DNA of 64,000 nucleotides from Streptococcus cristatus (GCF_003943505.1 NZ_RJPS01000009.1:1-64000); one strand, 5' to 3'. Counted from the first letter of the stretch, positions 43,109 to 53,141 are shown. Program-made: numbers and translations. Notes: generated by a model not told the origin, from the sequence alone.

Positions 43109-44107
43109 ATGCGCAATCCAGATTTATTAGCAGAGGCAAAGGATTACAGAGGCAGGGATGAAGTTCCAGCGGATTTTGATGCTTTTTGGGATCGTCAGAT
43201 TAGCAGTTTGAGTAGCTTGCCAGACTATCAGCTGATTGAGAAAGACTTTCAAATCGCTGGGGTGACCTGCTATGAGCTAGTGTTTGAGGGGACGAATCAG
43301 GGGCGAACTTATGCCCGTATGGTCCTTCCTAAATCGAGTAAAAAAGTTCCGATTATCTTTCATTTCCACGGTTATATGGGGCGTGGCTGGGATTGGGCCG
43401 ATATGCTAGCTTATACGGTTGCTGGCTATGGTGTTGTATCTATGGATGTACGCGGCCAGTCAGGTTATTCCTTGGATGGTGGAGCGTCTGTAAGGGGCAA
43501 TACGGTCAAGGGTCAGATTATCCGTGGGGCAGTGGATGGACGAGAGCGTCTCTTTTATAAGGATGTCTATCTGGATATCTACAGCTTGATTGAGATTGTG
43601 GCGAGTTTGGACCTTGTGGACGAGGAGCATCTATCCAGTTAAGGGGCTTCTCAGGGTGGAGCCTTAGCTTTGGTGGCAGCGGCTCTCAATCCGCGCATTA
43701 AGCAGACAGTGGCTATCTATCCTTTCTTGTCAGATTTTCGGCGGGTGCTAGAGATTGGCAATACCAGCGAGGCCTATGATGAGCTTTTTCGGTATTTTAA
43801 ATTCCACGATCCTTTCCATGAAACGGAGGATGAGATTATTCAGATCTTGTCCTATATCGATGTGAAAAATATGGCTCACCGCATTCAAGGGCGGGTGAGG
43901 ATGATAACGGGACTGGCTGACGATGTTTGCTATCCGATTACCCAGTTTGCGATTTACAATCGGCTGGAGTGTGCTAAGGAGCACCATCTCATGCCAGAGT
44001 ACGAGCATGAAGCCATGAATGTCTATGTCAATGATAGGGTCTTCAACTGGCTTTGTGGCTCAAAGATTAACCATCCATCCTTACTGGAAGCTTTTAAAGA
44101 TTGGTAA
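43109..44107 (+). pseudogene. Acetylxylan esterase-type (AXE1) hydrolase with in-frame stop
   Basis: Starts at the ATG 43109 (MRNPDLLAEAKDY; GGAGG upstream). The alpha/beta hydrolase of about 332 codons is interrupted by TAA at 43640-43642, in the same frame, right before the nucleophile elbow GASQGGALAL. Before the stop: HFHGYMGRGWDW and DVRGQSGYS. After it: MITGLADDVCYP (acid) and EYEHEA (His) supply the rest of the triad. A single base change would restore the protein. These enzymes deacetylate sugars. Possible targets here include acetylated sialic acids, since the nan locus follows. Confidence 0.88.
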
Positions 44108-44134
44108 AAATAGATAGCAGCAAGAAAGAAACCA

Positions 44135-44166
44135 AGCCTGAGATTAGCATAATCTCAGGCTTTTTA
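44135..44166 (+). terminator. Terminator after the esterase gene
   Basis: AGCCTGAGATTA / TAATCTCAGGCT hairpin followed by TTTT. Confidence 0.92.
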
Positions 44167-44290
44167 TGGAAAATTATTCAAAATATATAGTAACTTTTTT
44201 GCTCAAAAATACTTCGAATACTGAAAGTAGTTTCAAATTTTAAGAAAGGAAGTTGGTTTTTAGAAACTAAAATCTAAATCTCAAAACTTA

Positions 44291-44319
44291 TTGAAAGCGC
44301 TTTACTTTTTGTATATAAT
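44291..44319 (+). promoter_or_regulatory. Promoter of the nan operon with cre overlapping the -35
   Basis: TTGAAA (44291-44296), 17-nt spacer, TATAAT (44314-44319). TGAAAGCGCTTTAC (44292-44305) is a near-perfect CcpA cre site covering the -35, so glucose should shut off sialic acid use. Confidence 0.85.
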
Positions 44320-44367
44320 GACATTATAAAAAGAACGGAGAAAACATAGAAAAAGGAGAGATTATTT

Positions 44368-45066
44368 ATGTCACAGATTAGCAAAGATCAATTAATTGCA
44401 AAAATCAAAGATGGCATTATCGTTTCCTGTCAAGCTCTGCCTCATGAGCCCCTCTATACAGAGGCTGGTGGAGTCATCCCTCTCTTGGTCAAGGCGGCTG
44501 AAGAGGGCGGAGCGGTTGGTATTCGAGCCAACAGCGTGCGAGACATCAAGGAGATTAAGGAAGTAACCAAGCTCCCGATTATCGGGATTATCAAACGGGA
44601 CTATCCACCACAGGAGCCTTTTATCACTGCGACTATGCGGGAAGTGGATGAGCTGGCTGCCCTTGATATCGAGGTCATCGCTCTGGACTGCACCCAGCGA
44701 GAACGCTATGATGGTTTGAAGATTGAGGACTTTATCCGCCAAGTCAAGGAGAAATATCCGCAGCAACTGCTGATGGCCGACATCAGTACCTTTGAGGAAG
44801 GCATGGCAGCTGTAGCAGCTGGTGTTGACTTTGTCGGTACAACCTTATCAGGCTACACTTCCTACAGTCCTAAGGTAGACGGACCAGACTTTGAACTGGT
44901 CAAGAAGCTTTGTGATGCGGGAGTAGATGTGATTGCTGAGGGCAAGATTCATTATCCAGATCAAGCCAAGCAAATCCATGATTTGGGTGTCCGCGGTATT
45001 GTAGTAGGTGGAGCCATTACTCGACCAAAGGAAATCACCGAGCGTTTCGTTGCAGCAGTAAAATAA
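44368..45066 (+). CDS. nanE: N-acetylmannosamine-6-phosphate 2-epimerase
   Basis: Converts ManNAc-6-P to GlcNAc-6-P in sialic acid catabolism. 232 aa TIM barrel with [13 protein letters not shown], the catalytic Lys region [25 protein letters not shown] and [10 protein letters not shown]. First gene of the nan operon; SD AAAGGAGAG. Directly followed by the ABC ATPase. Confidence 0.95.
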   Translation: MSQISKDQLIAKIKDGIIVSCQALPHEPLYTEAGGVIPLLVKAAEEGGAVGIRANSVRDIKEIKEVTKLPIIGIIKRDYPPQEPFITATMREVDELAALDIEVIALDCTQRERYDGLKIEDFIRQVKEKYPQQLLMADISTFEEGMAAVAAGVDFVGTTLSGYTSYSPKVDGPDFELVKKLCDAGVDVIAEGKIHYPDQAKQIHDLGVRGIVVGGAITRPKEITERFVAAVK

Positions 45067-45080
45067 AGTGAGGTAAAGCA

Positions 45081-46214
45081 ATGACGACCTTAAAGTTAAA
45101 TAAGCTCTACAAAAAATATCCTAATAGTGATTTCTACTCTGTAGAAAATTTCGACTTGCAAATCAAAGATAAAGAATTTATCGTCTTTGTTGGTCCTTCT
45201 GGATGTGGAAAATCGACGACCTTGCGCATGATTGCGGGACTGGAGGACATCACTGAGGGCGAGCTCTATATCGATGAGACACTAGTCAATGATATTGCTC
45301 CCAAGGATCGTGATATTGCCATGGTCTTCCAGAACTATGCCCTCTATCCACACATGACAGTCTATGACAATATGGCTTTCGGGCTTAAACTTCGCAAGTA
45401 CAGCAAGGAAGATATTGACAAGCGGGTGCAAGAAGCAGCTGCCATCCTTGGTTTGAAAGAATTTTTAGACCGCAAACCAGCGGACTTGTCTGGTGGTCAA
45501 CGTCAGCGGGTAGCCATGGGACGGGCCATCGTCCGAGATGCCAAGGTCTTCCTGATGGATGAACCTTTGTCAAACTTGGATGCGAAACTACGGGTATCCA
45601 TGCGTGCTGAGATTGCCAAAATCCACCGCCGTATCGGAGCAACAACCATTTACGTTACCCACGACCAGACAGAGGCCATGACGCTTGCAGACCGGATTGT
45701 TATCATGTCAGCAACCAAGAATCCTGCTGGCACTGGAACCATTGGTCGAGTGGAACAAATCGGTAGTCCACAAGAAGTTTATAGAAATCCAGTTAACAAG
45801 TTTGTGGCAGGCTTCATCGGTAGCCCAGCCATGAATTTCTTTGAAGTGAACTTAGAGGGCGATCAGCTTACAGATGGACAAGGTTTTGCTGTTGGACTTC
45901 CAGACGGTCAACGTAAAATCCTAGAAGAAAAAGGTTATCAAGGGAAGAAAGTGATACTGGGCATTCGACCAGAGGATATCTCAGCTGAGTTGATAGCTGC
46001 TGATGCTTTCCCAGATTCTGTTGTTGAAGCAGAGATTATAGTTTCTGAACTTTTAGGAAGCGATTCTATCCTTTATTGTAAAGTAGGAGTTCAGGAATTT
46101 TCTGCACGTGTTGCTGCTCATAATTACCATGAAGCAGGTCAAAAAATAGACTTGGTATTCAATATTGCAAAAGCACACTTCTTTGAATTAGAGAACGGTT
46201 CTCGTATTAAATAA
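45081..46214 (+). CDS. Sugar ABC transporter ATPase (UgpC/MsmK type)
   Basis: 377 aa. Walker A VGPSGCGKST, signature LSGGQRQRVAMGRAIV, Walker B VFLMDEPLSNLDAKLR, and a C-terminal regulatory TOBE/OB part. Drives import with the permeases at 48122 and 49006. In the pneumococcus the sialic acid permeases borrow the shared ATPase MsmK; here an ATPase gene lies within the nan operon, 14 nt after nanE. Confidence 0.92.
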   Translation: MTTLKLNKLYKKYPNSDFYSVENFDLQIKDKEFIVFVGPSGCGKSTTLRMIAGLEDITEGELYIDETLVNDIAPKDRDIAMVFQNYALYPHMTVYDNMAFGLKLRKYSKEDIDKRVQEAAAILGLKEFLDRKPADLSGGQRQRVAMGRAIVRDAKVFLMDEPLSNLDAKLRVSMRAEIAKIHRRIGATTIYVTHDQTEAMTLADRIVIMSATKNPAGTGTIGRVEQIGSPQEVYRNPVNKFVAGFIGSPAMNFFEVNLEGDQLTDGQGFAVGLPDGQRKILEEKGYQGKKVILGIRPEDISAELIAADAFPDSVVEAEIIVSELLGSDSILYCKVGVQEFSARVAAHNYHEAGQKIDLVFNIAKAHFFELENGSRIK

Positions 46215-46237
46215 AATTTTATAAGGAAATTTTAATT

Positions 46238-46690
46238 ATGATTGTAACGGAAATTAATAATCTATCAACTTATGTAGGAGTAAATCCATATTTTGAAAGA
46301 TTAATAAATTTTTTAAAAACAGTTGATTTAGGAAGTCTTCCAGAAGGGAAGATAGATATTGAAGGTGATAAATTATTTGGCAATTGTTTTAGTTATGTAG
46401 CAGATGGTCAACCAGGAGATTTCTTTGAAACTCATAGGAAATATCTTGATATCCATCTGGTGTTAGAAAATACAGAAGATATGGCAGTTTCTTCTGTTAA
46501 AAGCACAACAGTTAGTCAACCTTATAATAAGGAAAAGGATATTGAGTTATATGAAGGAAAAGTGGAGCAGCTTATTCACTTGAAATCTGGAGAATGTTTA
46601 ATAACATTCCCTGAGGACTTGCATCAGCCAAAAGTTCGTGTAAATGATCTACCCTTAAAAAAAGTAGTATTTAAAGTAGCTATTTCTTAA
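46238..46690 (+). CDS. YhcH/YjgK/YiaL family protein
   Basis: 150 aa cupin-like protein with FSYVADGQPGDFFETHRKYLDIHLVLEN and ITFPEDLHQPKV. Family members sit in sialic acid operons (YhcH) and are thought to act on sugar anomers or intermediates. SD weak (AAGGAAAT). The gene lies between ATPase and binding-protein genes. Confidence 0.88.
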   Translation: MIVTEINNLSTYVGVNPYFERLINFLKTVDLGSLPEGKIDIEGDKLFGNCFSYVADGQPGDFFETHRKYLDIHLVLENTEDMAVSSVKSTTVSQPYNKEKDIELYEGKVEQLIHLKSGECLITFPEDLHQPKVRVNDLPLKKVVFKVAIS

Positions 46691-46707
46691 ATAGGAAGAG
46701 GTAAACT

Positions 46708-48054
46708 ATGAAAAATCTAAAGAAATTTTTATTCGTTCTTCTAACAGGACTTATCGCACTGATAATCAGTGGTTGTTCTCCAAGTGGGGAAAATAGTAAA
46801 GGAAACGATTCAGGTGAATTATCTGGGGAAATCGTTATGTGGCACTCATTTACACAGGGACCTCGTTTAGAAAGTATCCAGAAATCTGCAGATGAATTTA
46901 TGAAGAAGCATCCAAAAGTTAAGATTAAAATTGAAACTTTTTCTTGGAATGACTTTTACACCAAATGGACAACAGGCCTTGCTAACGGAAACGTACCTGA
47001 TGTCAGTACAGCTTTGCCGAACCAAGTAATGGAAATGATTAACTCAGATGCTATTGTTCCATTGAATGATACAATTGACAAAATTGGAAAAGATCGTTTC
47101 AATAAAACAGCTCTGAATGAAGCAAAAATTGGCAGTGATTACTATTCTGTTCCTCTTTATTCCCATGCACAAGTGATGTGGGTACGTACAGATTTATTAA
47201 AACAACACAATATTGAAGTGCCTAAAACCTGGGATGAACTTTATGAAGCATCCAAGAAATTGACAGCTGATGGAGTTTATGGTATGTCAGTGCCGCTTGG
47301 TACGAATGACTTTATGGCTACTCGTTTCCTGAATTTCTATGTTCGTAGTGCAGGAGGAAGCCTATTAACAAAGGATAAGAAGGTTGATTTAACTAGCGAT
47401 TTGGCTCAAGAAGGAATCAAATACTGGGTGAAAATGTACAAGGAAGTTTCTCCTAAAGATTCACTCAATTATAATGTGTTACAACAAGCTACCCTATTCT
47501 ACCAAGGTAAGACAGCATTTGACTTTAACTCAGGTTTCCACATTGGAGGGGTTGAAGCGAACAGTCCACAATTATTAGAATCAATTGATGCCTATCCTAT
47601 TCCGAAGGTCAAAGCATCCGATAAAGATCAAGGGATTGAAACTTCAAATGTTCCAATGGTTGTATGGAAAAATTCTAAGCATCCAAAAGTTGCAAAAGCA
47701 TTTTTAGAATATCTATATGAACAAGATAACTATGTTGGTTTCTTAGATTCTACACCAGTTGGCATGTTACCAACGATTAGAGGTATTTCTGATTTACCAT
47801 CTTATAAGAATAATGAAAAACGCCAAAAATTCCAACATGCAGAACAAGTAATCAATGAGGCTGTTCAAAAAGGTACTGCTATTGGTTATGAAAACGGCCC
47901 AAGTGTTGAGGCTGGTATGTTGACAAACCAACACATTATTGAACAAATGTTCCAAGATATTATCACAAATGGGAAAGACCCCATGGCTGCAGCAAAAGAT
48001 GCTGAAAAGCAATTAAACGATTTATTTGAAACGGTTGCAGTTGATGTGAAATAA
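46708..48054 (+). CDS. Sugar-binding lipoprotein of ABC transporter (sialic acid, predicted)
   Basis: 448 aa. Lipoprotein signal with lipobox LIISGC (Cys near residue 23), then a family 1 solute-binding protein (IVMWHSFTQGPRLESIQ..., VPDVSTALPNQV, MVVWKNSKHPKVAKAFLEYL). It captures the substrate at the outer face for the two permeases downstream. The context (nanE, nanA, nanK) predicts N-acetylneuraminate; it corresponds to SatA-type proteins. SD AGGAAGAGG. Confidence 0.9.
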   Translation: MKNLKKFLFVLLTGLIALIISGCSPSGENSKGNDSGELSGEIVMWHSFTQGPRLESIQKSADEFMKKHPKVKIKIETFSWNDFYTKWTTGLANGNVPDVSTALPNQVMEMINSDAIVPLNDTIDKIGKDRFNKTALNEAKIGSDYYSVPLYSHAQVMWVRTDLLKQHNIEVPKTWDELYEASKKLTADGVYGMSVPLGTNDFMATRFLNFYVRSAGGSLLTKDKKVDLTSDLAQEGIKYWVKMYKEVSPKDSLNYNVLQQATLFYQGKTAFDFNSGFHIGGVEANSPQLLESIDAYPIPKVKASDKDQGIETSNVPMVVWKNSKHPKVAKAFLEYLYEQDNYVGFLDSTPVGMLPTIRGISDLPSYKNNEKRQKFQHAEQVINEAVQKGTAIGYENGPSVEAGMLTNQHIIEQMFQDIITNGKDPMAAAKDAEKQLNDLFETVAVDVK

Positions 48055-48121
48055 TACCTAGATTATTAGGGCTATGGTGCAGTAGCGCTATAGCCTCTTA
48101 TTTTAAAGAAAGGGGTAAGAG

Positions 48122-49006
48122 ATGGTCAGAGATCGTAATTTGACGCGTTGGATATTTGTACTACCAGCAGTGATTATCGTAGGATTACTCTTTGTTTATC
48201 CATTTTTTTCAAGCATTTTTTATAGCTTTACCAATAAGAATTTAATTATGCCCAACTATCGTTTTGTTGGTTTAGATAATTATAAAGCAGTATTGTCAGA
48301 CCCTAATTTTTTTAGTGCATTTTTTAATTCAATAAAATGGACTGTCATTTCCTTAGCTGGACAAGTTACCATTGGATTTGTTCTAGCTCTTGCTTTGCAT
48401 AGAGTGCGACGATTTAAAAAACTTTATCGGACGTTGTTGATCGTACCGTGGGCTTTTCCTACAATTGTTATTGCTTTTTCATGGCAATGGATTCTAAATG
48501 GTGTCTATGGGTACCTGCCAAATATTATTGTTAAGCTTGGTTTAATGGAGCATGCCCCAGCTTTTCTGACTGATAGCACGTGGGCCTTTATTTGCTTGGT
48601 GTTTATCAATATCTGGTTTGGAGCTCCAATGATTATGGTTAATGTTTTATCTGCACTTCAAACAGTTCCCCAGGAGCAGTTTGAGGCGGCTAAAATTGAT
48701 GGTGCGACAAGTTGGCAAGTATTCAGACATATTACTTTTCCGCATATTAAGGTCGTTGTAGGACTGCTAGTTGTACTGAGAACGGTTTGGATCTTTAATA
48801 ATTTTGATATTATCTACCTCATTACTGGTGGTGGTCCATCTAATGCGACTATGACCTTGCCGATTTTCGCTTACAACTTAGGTTGGGGAACGAAGTTATT
48901 AGGACGAGCTTCAGCAGTCACAGTATTGCTCTTTATCTTCCTATTGACAGTTTGCTTCATTTACTTCTCTGTAATTAGTAAATGGGAAAAGGAGGGTAGA
49001 AAATAA
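48122..49006 (+). CDS. ABC transporter permease 1 (sugar)
   Basis: 294 aa, six membrane segments. Has the inner loop EAAKIDGATSWQVFRHITFP that contacts the ATPase (EAA motif). Pairs with the permease at 49006. SD AAAGGGG. Its stop TAA shares one base with the next ATG. Confidence 0.92.
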   Translation: MVRDRNLTRWIFVLPAVIIVGLLFVYPFFSSIFYSFTNKNLIMPNYRFVGLDNYKAVLSDPNFFSAFFNSIKWTVISLAGQVTIGFVLALALHRVRRFKKLYRTLLIVPWAFPTIVIAFSWQWILNGVYGYLPNIIVKLGLMEHAPAFLTDSTWAFICLVFINIWFGAPMIMVNVLSALQTVPQEQFEAAKIDGATSWQVFRHITFPHIKVVVGLLVVLRTVWIFNNFDIIYLITGGGPSNATMTLPIFAYNLGWGTKLLGRASAVTVLLFIFLLTVCFIYFSVISKWEKEGRK

Positions 49007-49839
49007 TGAAGAAAAAATCAAACTTCTACTTAGATATCGGAGCTCATTTGGTTTTGATAATTGCAACAATTGTTGCAATCTTCCCGCTTGTATGGATTAT
49101 TATATCTTCGATTAAAGGAAAAGGGGAGTTGACACAATTCCCAACTCGCTTCTGGCCTCAGACTTTTACGCTAGACTACTTTACACATGTTATTAATGAT
49201 TTGCATTTCGTTGATAATATCCGAAATAGTTTAGTAATTTCTTTGTCTACAACAGTTATTGCAACGATTATTTCTTCCATGGCTGCTTATGGTATTGTTC
49301 GCTTCTTCCCTAAACTAGGAGCAATAATGTCACGGCTTTTGGTAACAACTTATATTTTCCCACCTATTTTGCTAGCAATACCTTATTCTATTGCAATTGC
49401 AAAAGCAGGTTTGGGAAATAGCATCATTGGCCTTATCATCATTTATTTGTCATTTAGTGTACCTTATGCGGTATGGTTGCTGGTTGGCTTCTTCCAAACG
49501 GTTCCAATTGGGATTGAAGAGGCGGCTCGTATCGATGGAGCAAATAAGTTTGTTACTTTTTATAAAGTGGTATTACCAATCGTTGCTCCGGGAATTGTTG
49601 CAACAGCGATTTATACCTTTATTAATGCGTGGAATGAATTCTTATATGCATTGATACTGATTAACGATACAAGTAAAATGACCGTTGCAGTAGCACTTCG
49701 TTCATTGAATGGATCAGAGGTGCTAGACTGGGGAGATATGATGGCGGCATCTGTGATTGTTGTATTGCCTTCTATCATCTTCTTCTCAATCATTCAAAAT
49801 AAGATTGCAAGCGGTCTTTCAGAGGGGTCTGTAAAATAG
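49006..49839 (+). CDS. ABC transporter permease 2 (sugar)
   Basis: 277 aa, six membrane segments, with the EAA loop EEAARIDGANKFVTFYKVVLP. Starts on the last base of the previous gene, so both permeases are made together. SD GGAGGG inside permease 1. Completes the importer with the lipoprotein and ATPase. Confidence 0.92.
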   Translation: MKKKSNFYLDIGAHLVLIIATIVAIFPLVWIIISSIKGKGELTQFPTRFWPQTFTLDYFTHVINDLHFVDNIRNSLVISLSTTVIATIISSMAAYGIVRFFPKLGAIMSRLLVTTYIFPPILLAIPYSIAIAKAGLGNSIIGLIIIYLSFSVPYAVWLLVGFFQTVPIGIEEAARIDGANKFVTFYKVVLPIVAPGIVATAIYTFINAWNEFLYALILINDTSKMTVAVALRSLNGSEVLDWGDMMAASVIVVLPSIIFFSIIQNKIASGLSEGSVK

Positions 49840-49911
49840 ACATTTCGAAACAGTGTTAGTCCATATATAAGTTAAAAATAGGATATTGTATTAAAAAATA
49901 GGAGAATAAAA

Positions 49912-51015
49912 ATGGTTAAATATGGCGTCGTAGGAACAGGATACTTTGGAGCTGAATTGGCTCGTTATATGCAAAAAAATGATGGTGCAGAAATTACGAT
50001 TGTTTATGATCCGGAAAACGCAGAAGTAGTAGCTGAAGAGTTAGGAGCGAAAGTTGCAGCTTCGATAGATGAATTAGTGGCTAGCGATGAAGTTGACTGT
50101 GTTATTGTAGCTTCTCCAAATAATCTTCATAAAGAACCTGTTATCAAAGCAGCTCAGCATGGAAAAAATGTTTTTTGTGAAAAACCAATTGCTCTTTCCT
50201 ATGAGGATTGTCGCGAAATGGTAGATGCTTGTAAAGAAAACAATGTGACCTTTATGGCGGGGCATATCATGAACTTCTTTCATGGTGTTCATCATGCCAA
50301 AGAATTAATCAATCAAGGTGTGATTGGGGACGTTCTATATTGTCATACGGCTCGTAATGGATGGGAGGAGCAACAACCATCAGTATCTTGGAAGAAAATC
50401 CGCGAAAAATCTGGTGGTCACTTATATCACCATATCCATGAATTGGACTGTGTTCAATTTCTTATGGGTGGGATGCCTGAAACTGTTACAATGACTGGTG
50501 GCAATGTAGCTCATGAGGGAGAAAATTTTGGTGACGAAGATGACATGATTTTTGTCAATATGGAATTTTCAAACAAGCGTTTTGCTTTGCTAGAATGGGG
50601 CTCTGCTTATCGATGGGGTGAACACTATGTCTTGATTCAAGGGACAAAAGGAGCGATTCGTCTGGACTTGTTCAACTGTAAAGGAACTCTCAAATTAGAT
50701 GGCCAAGAAAGTTACTTCCTAATCCATGAGTCACAGGAAGAAGATGATGATCGTACTCGTATTTACCATAGTACCGAAATGGATGGAGCCATTGCTTACG
50801 GAAAACCTGGTAAACGTACCCCATTGTGGTTATCATCTGTTATTGACAAGGAAATGCGTTACCTTCATGAAATCATGCAGGGAGCACCGGTAACAGAAGA
50901 ATTCAAAAAATTATTAACAGGAGAAGCAGCTCTGGAGGCTATTGCAACAGCAGATGCATGTACTCAGTCTATGTTTGAAGATCGTAAAGTTAAATTATCG
51001 GAAATTGTAAAATAA
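49912..51015 (+). CDS. Gfo/Idh/MocA-family oxidoreductase
   Basis: 367 aa. N-terminal NAD(P)-binding Rossmann fold (GVVGTGYFGAELARYMQ) and the family motif FCEKPIALSYEDC, then a C-terminal alpha/beta domain with HLYHHIHELDCVQFL. In the nan operon; it may process modified or anhydro sialic acids (in some bacteria a related enzyme opens 2,7-anhydro-Neu5Ac), but this is only inferred from place. SD ATAGGAGA. Confidence 0.88.
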   Translation: MVKYGVVGTGYFGAELARYMQKNDGAEITIVYDPENAEVVAEELGAKVAASIDELVASDEVDCVIVASPNNLHKEPVIKAAQHGKNVFCEKPIALSYEDCREMVDACKENNVTFMAGHIMNFFHGVHHAKELINQGVIGDVLYCHTARNGWEEQQPSVSWKKIREKSGGHLYHHIHELDCVQFLMGGMPETVTMTGGNVAHEGENFGDEDDMIFVNMEFSNKRFALLEWGSAYRWGEHYVLIQGTKGAIRLDLFNCKGTLKLDGQESYFLIHESQEEDDDRTRIYHSTEMDGAIAYGKPGKRTPLWLSSVIDKEMRYLHEIMQGAPVTEEFKKLLTGEAALEAIATADACTQSMFEDRKVKLSEIVK

Positions 51016-51077
51016 AAGATGTGGGGATGAAACAATGATTTTCGTCCCTCTCATTTCTAAAACATTAGGAGAAAACT

Positions 51078-51995
51078 ATGTCAGATTTAAAAAAATATCA
51101 CGGTGTCATCCCAGCTTTTTATGCTTGTTATGACGAGGAGGGTGAAATCAGCCCGGAGCGGACTCGCGCTTTGGTGGAGTATTTCATCGACAAGGGCGTG
51201 CAAGGTCTCTATGTCAACGGCTCATCAGGCGAATGTATCTACCAGAGCGTGGCCGACAGAAAAGTAATTTTGGAAGAAGTAATGAAAGTTGCTAAGGGCA
51301 AACTGACCATCATTGCTCACGTAGCCTGCAATAATACTAAAGACAGTATCGAGTTGGCAAAACATGCGGAAGCTCTAGGAGTTGATGCCATTGCGGCTAT
51401 TCCGCCGATTTATTTCCGTCTGCCAGAATATTCTGTCGCTCAGTACTGGAATGATATCAGTGCGGCTGCCCCACATACTGATTTTGTGATTTATAATATT
51501 CCGCAATTGGCTGGCGCAGCCCTGACTCCGAGTCTTTATAAGGAAATGCTGAAAAATGAGCGCGTGATTGGTGTGAAGAACTCTTCAATGCCGGTGCAGG
51601 ATATCCAGACCTTCGCAGCACTTGGTGGCAGTGACCATTTGGTCTTTAACGGTCCAGATGAGCAGTTCTTGGGAGGTCGTCTCATGGGAGCAGCAGCTGG
51701 AATTGGTGGTACCTATGGAGCTATGCCAGAACTCTTCCTTAAACTGAATCAACTGATTGCAGACAAGGAATTGGAAAGAGCTAAAGAGTTGCAGTTTGCC
51801 ATTAACGATATTATCGGCAAGCTAACCAGTGCTCACGGCAATATGTATGCTGTTATCAAAGAAGTTCTCAAGCTCAACGAAGGACTGGCTATCGGCTCTG
51901 TCCGTGCTCCTTTGACACCAGTCGTAGAAGCAGACCGTCCGATCGTAGAAGCAGCAGCGGCCTTGATCCAAGAAACTAAGGAGCGCTTCCTCTAA
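51078..51995 (+). CDS. nanA: N-acetylneuraminate lyase
   Basis: Splits sialic acid into pyruvate and N-acetylmannosamine. 305 aa TIM barrel of the DHDPS/NAL superfamily: VNGSSGECIYQ, the Tyr in DFVIYNIPQL, the Schiff-base Lys in VIGVKNSSM, and NGPDEQFLGGRLMGAAAGIGG. SD TTAGGAGA. Followed by nanK. Confidence 0.95.
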   Translation: MSDLKKYHGVIPAFYACYDEEGEISPERTRALVEYFIDKGVQGLYVNGSSGECIYQSVADRKVILEEVMKVAKGKLTIIAHVACNNTKDSIELAKHAEALGVDAIAAIPPIYFRLPEYSVAQYWNDISAAAPHTDFVIYNIPQLAGAALTPSLYKEMLKNERVIGVKNSSMPVQDIQTFAALGGSDHLVFNGPDEQFLGGRLMGAAAGIGGTYGAMPELFLKLNQLIADKELERAKELQFAINDIIGKLTSAHGNMYAVIKEVLKLNEGLAIGSVRAPLTPVVEADRPIVEAAAALIQETKERFL

Positions 51996-52012
51996 AAGAA
52001 AGAAGGATGCTT

Positions 52013-52897
52013 ATGGGAAATTATGTTACGATTGACATTGGCGGCACCAATATCAAATACGGCCTGATCGACGACCAAGAAACGCTAGTAGAAGCCCATG
52101 AAATACCTACGGAAGCCCATAAGGGTGGTCCAGAGATTATGCGTAAGGTTCAAAAGATAGTTGCAGACTATGCGCAGGCTGGTTCAATTGAGGGGATTTG
52201 TATCTCCTCAGCTGGTATGGTCGATCCAGACAAGGGAGAGATCTTTTATGCTGGTCCTCAGATTCCTAATTATGCTGGGACGCAATTTAAGAAGGTATTG
52301 GAGGAGGAGTTTTCCATTCCTTGCGAGATTGAGAACGACGTCAACTGTGCCGGTCTGGCTGAGGTCATGTCTGGCCATGGTAAGGGAGCAAAAATTGCGG
52401 TCTGTCTAACGATTGGGACAGGGATTGGTGGCTGTCTAGTAGCAGATGGGCAAGTTTTTCACGGCTTTAGCAACTCAGCCTGCGAAGTAGGCTATCTGCA
52501 CCTGCCGGACGGAGCCTTTCAGGATGTGGCTTCGACCACAGCCTTGGTCCAATATGTTGCTGATCTACATGGAGAAGACGCAGAGCATTGGAATGGCCGT
52601 CGGATTTTTAAAGAAGCAACTGAGGGCAATAAACTCTGTATTGAGGGCATCGATCGCATGGTTGGCTATCTGGGGCAGGGTATTGCCAATATCTGCTATG
52701 TGGTTAATCCAGAAATCGTCATCTTGGGCGGTGGTATCATGGGACAAGAGGCCATTCTCCGACCGCGTATCCAAGCGGCTCTCAAGGATGCTCTGGTGCC
52801 CAGCATAGCTGAGAAGACCAAACTAGCCTTTGCCTATCACCAAAATACGGCGGGCATGTTTGGGGCCTACTACCACTTTAAAAATAAACATCAGTAA
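52013..52897 (+). CDS. nanK: ROK-family N-acetylmannosamine kinase
   Basis: Phosphorylates ManNAc to ManNAc-6-P, the substrate of NanE. 294 aa: ATP motif TIDIGGTNIKYGL, ROK signature with TIGTGIGGCLV and EVGYLHL, NPEIVILGGGIM. I take ATG at 52013 since AAGAAGG is well spaced to it but abuts the ATG at 52007. The CxCxxC zinc motif common in ROK proteins is not evident. Last gene of the nan operon; a terminator follows. Confidence 0.93.
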   Translation: MGNYVTIDIGGTNIKYGLIDDQETLVEAHEIPTEAHKGGPEIMRKVQKIVADYAQAGSIEGICISSAGMVDPDKGEIFYAGPQIPNYAGTQFKKVLEEEFSIPCEIENDVNCAGLAEVMSGHGKGAKIAVCLTIGTGIGGCLVADGQVFHGFSNSACEVGYLHLPDGAFQDVASTTALVQYVADLHGEDAEHWNGRRIFKEATEGNKLCIEGIDRMVGYLGQGIANICYVVNPEIVILGGGIMGQEAILRPRIQAALKDALVPSIAEKTKLAFAYHQNTAGMFGAYYHFKNKHQ

Positions 52898-52904
52898 TCC
52901 AAGT

Positions 52905-52932
52905 AAACCTGAGGCCCCTCAGGTTTCTTGCT
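52905..52932 (+). terminator. Terminator of the nan operon
   Basis: AAACCTGAG / CTCAGGTTT hairpin followed by CTTGCTTTT. Confidence 0.9.
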
Positions 52933-52984
52933 TTTAGAAAACTGCTTCTGTAGACGGCTGGACGATATTTTAGAAGAAATTGAC

Positions 52985-53119
52985 ATGACAGGAAAAATTC
53001 GGTGGATAGAACTAAATTTTCAAAAATTTAACTTTGCTCACTTGTCTTTAGAAGTAGATTTAAAAGGTTGCCCAAGACTTTTAAGAAGTATCAGCCCTTT
53101 GAGGTTAAGCAATCAGTAA
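52985..53119 (+). CDS. Doubtful small ORF or gene remnant
   Basis: 44 codons from ATG 52985 (MTGKIRWIELNFQKFNFAHL); the frame is open back to about 52928. No convincing ribosome site. No family recognised. It lies between the nan terminator and the convergent nanR terminator and may be a decayed gene end. Confidence 0.25.
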   Translation: MTGKIRWIELNFQKFNFAHLSLEVDLKGCPRLLRSISPLRLSNQ

Positions 53120-53141
53120 CCCATCAAGGAGTTAAAAATAA

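Noticed and set aside
52928-53119. 63-codon ORF between nanK and nanR
   Set aside because: No ribosome site and no recognisable protein; only its inner ATG is listed, at low confidence.
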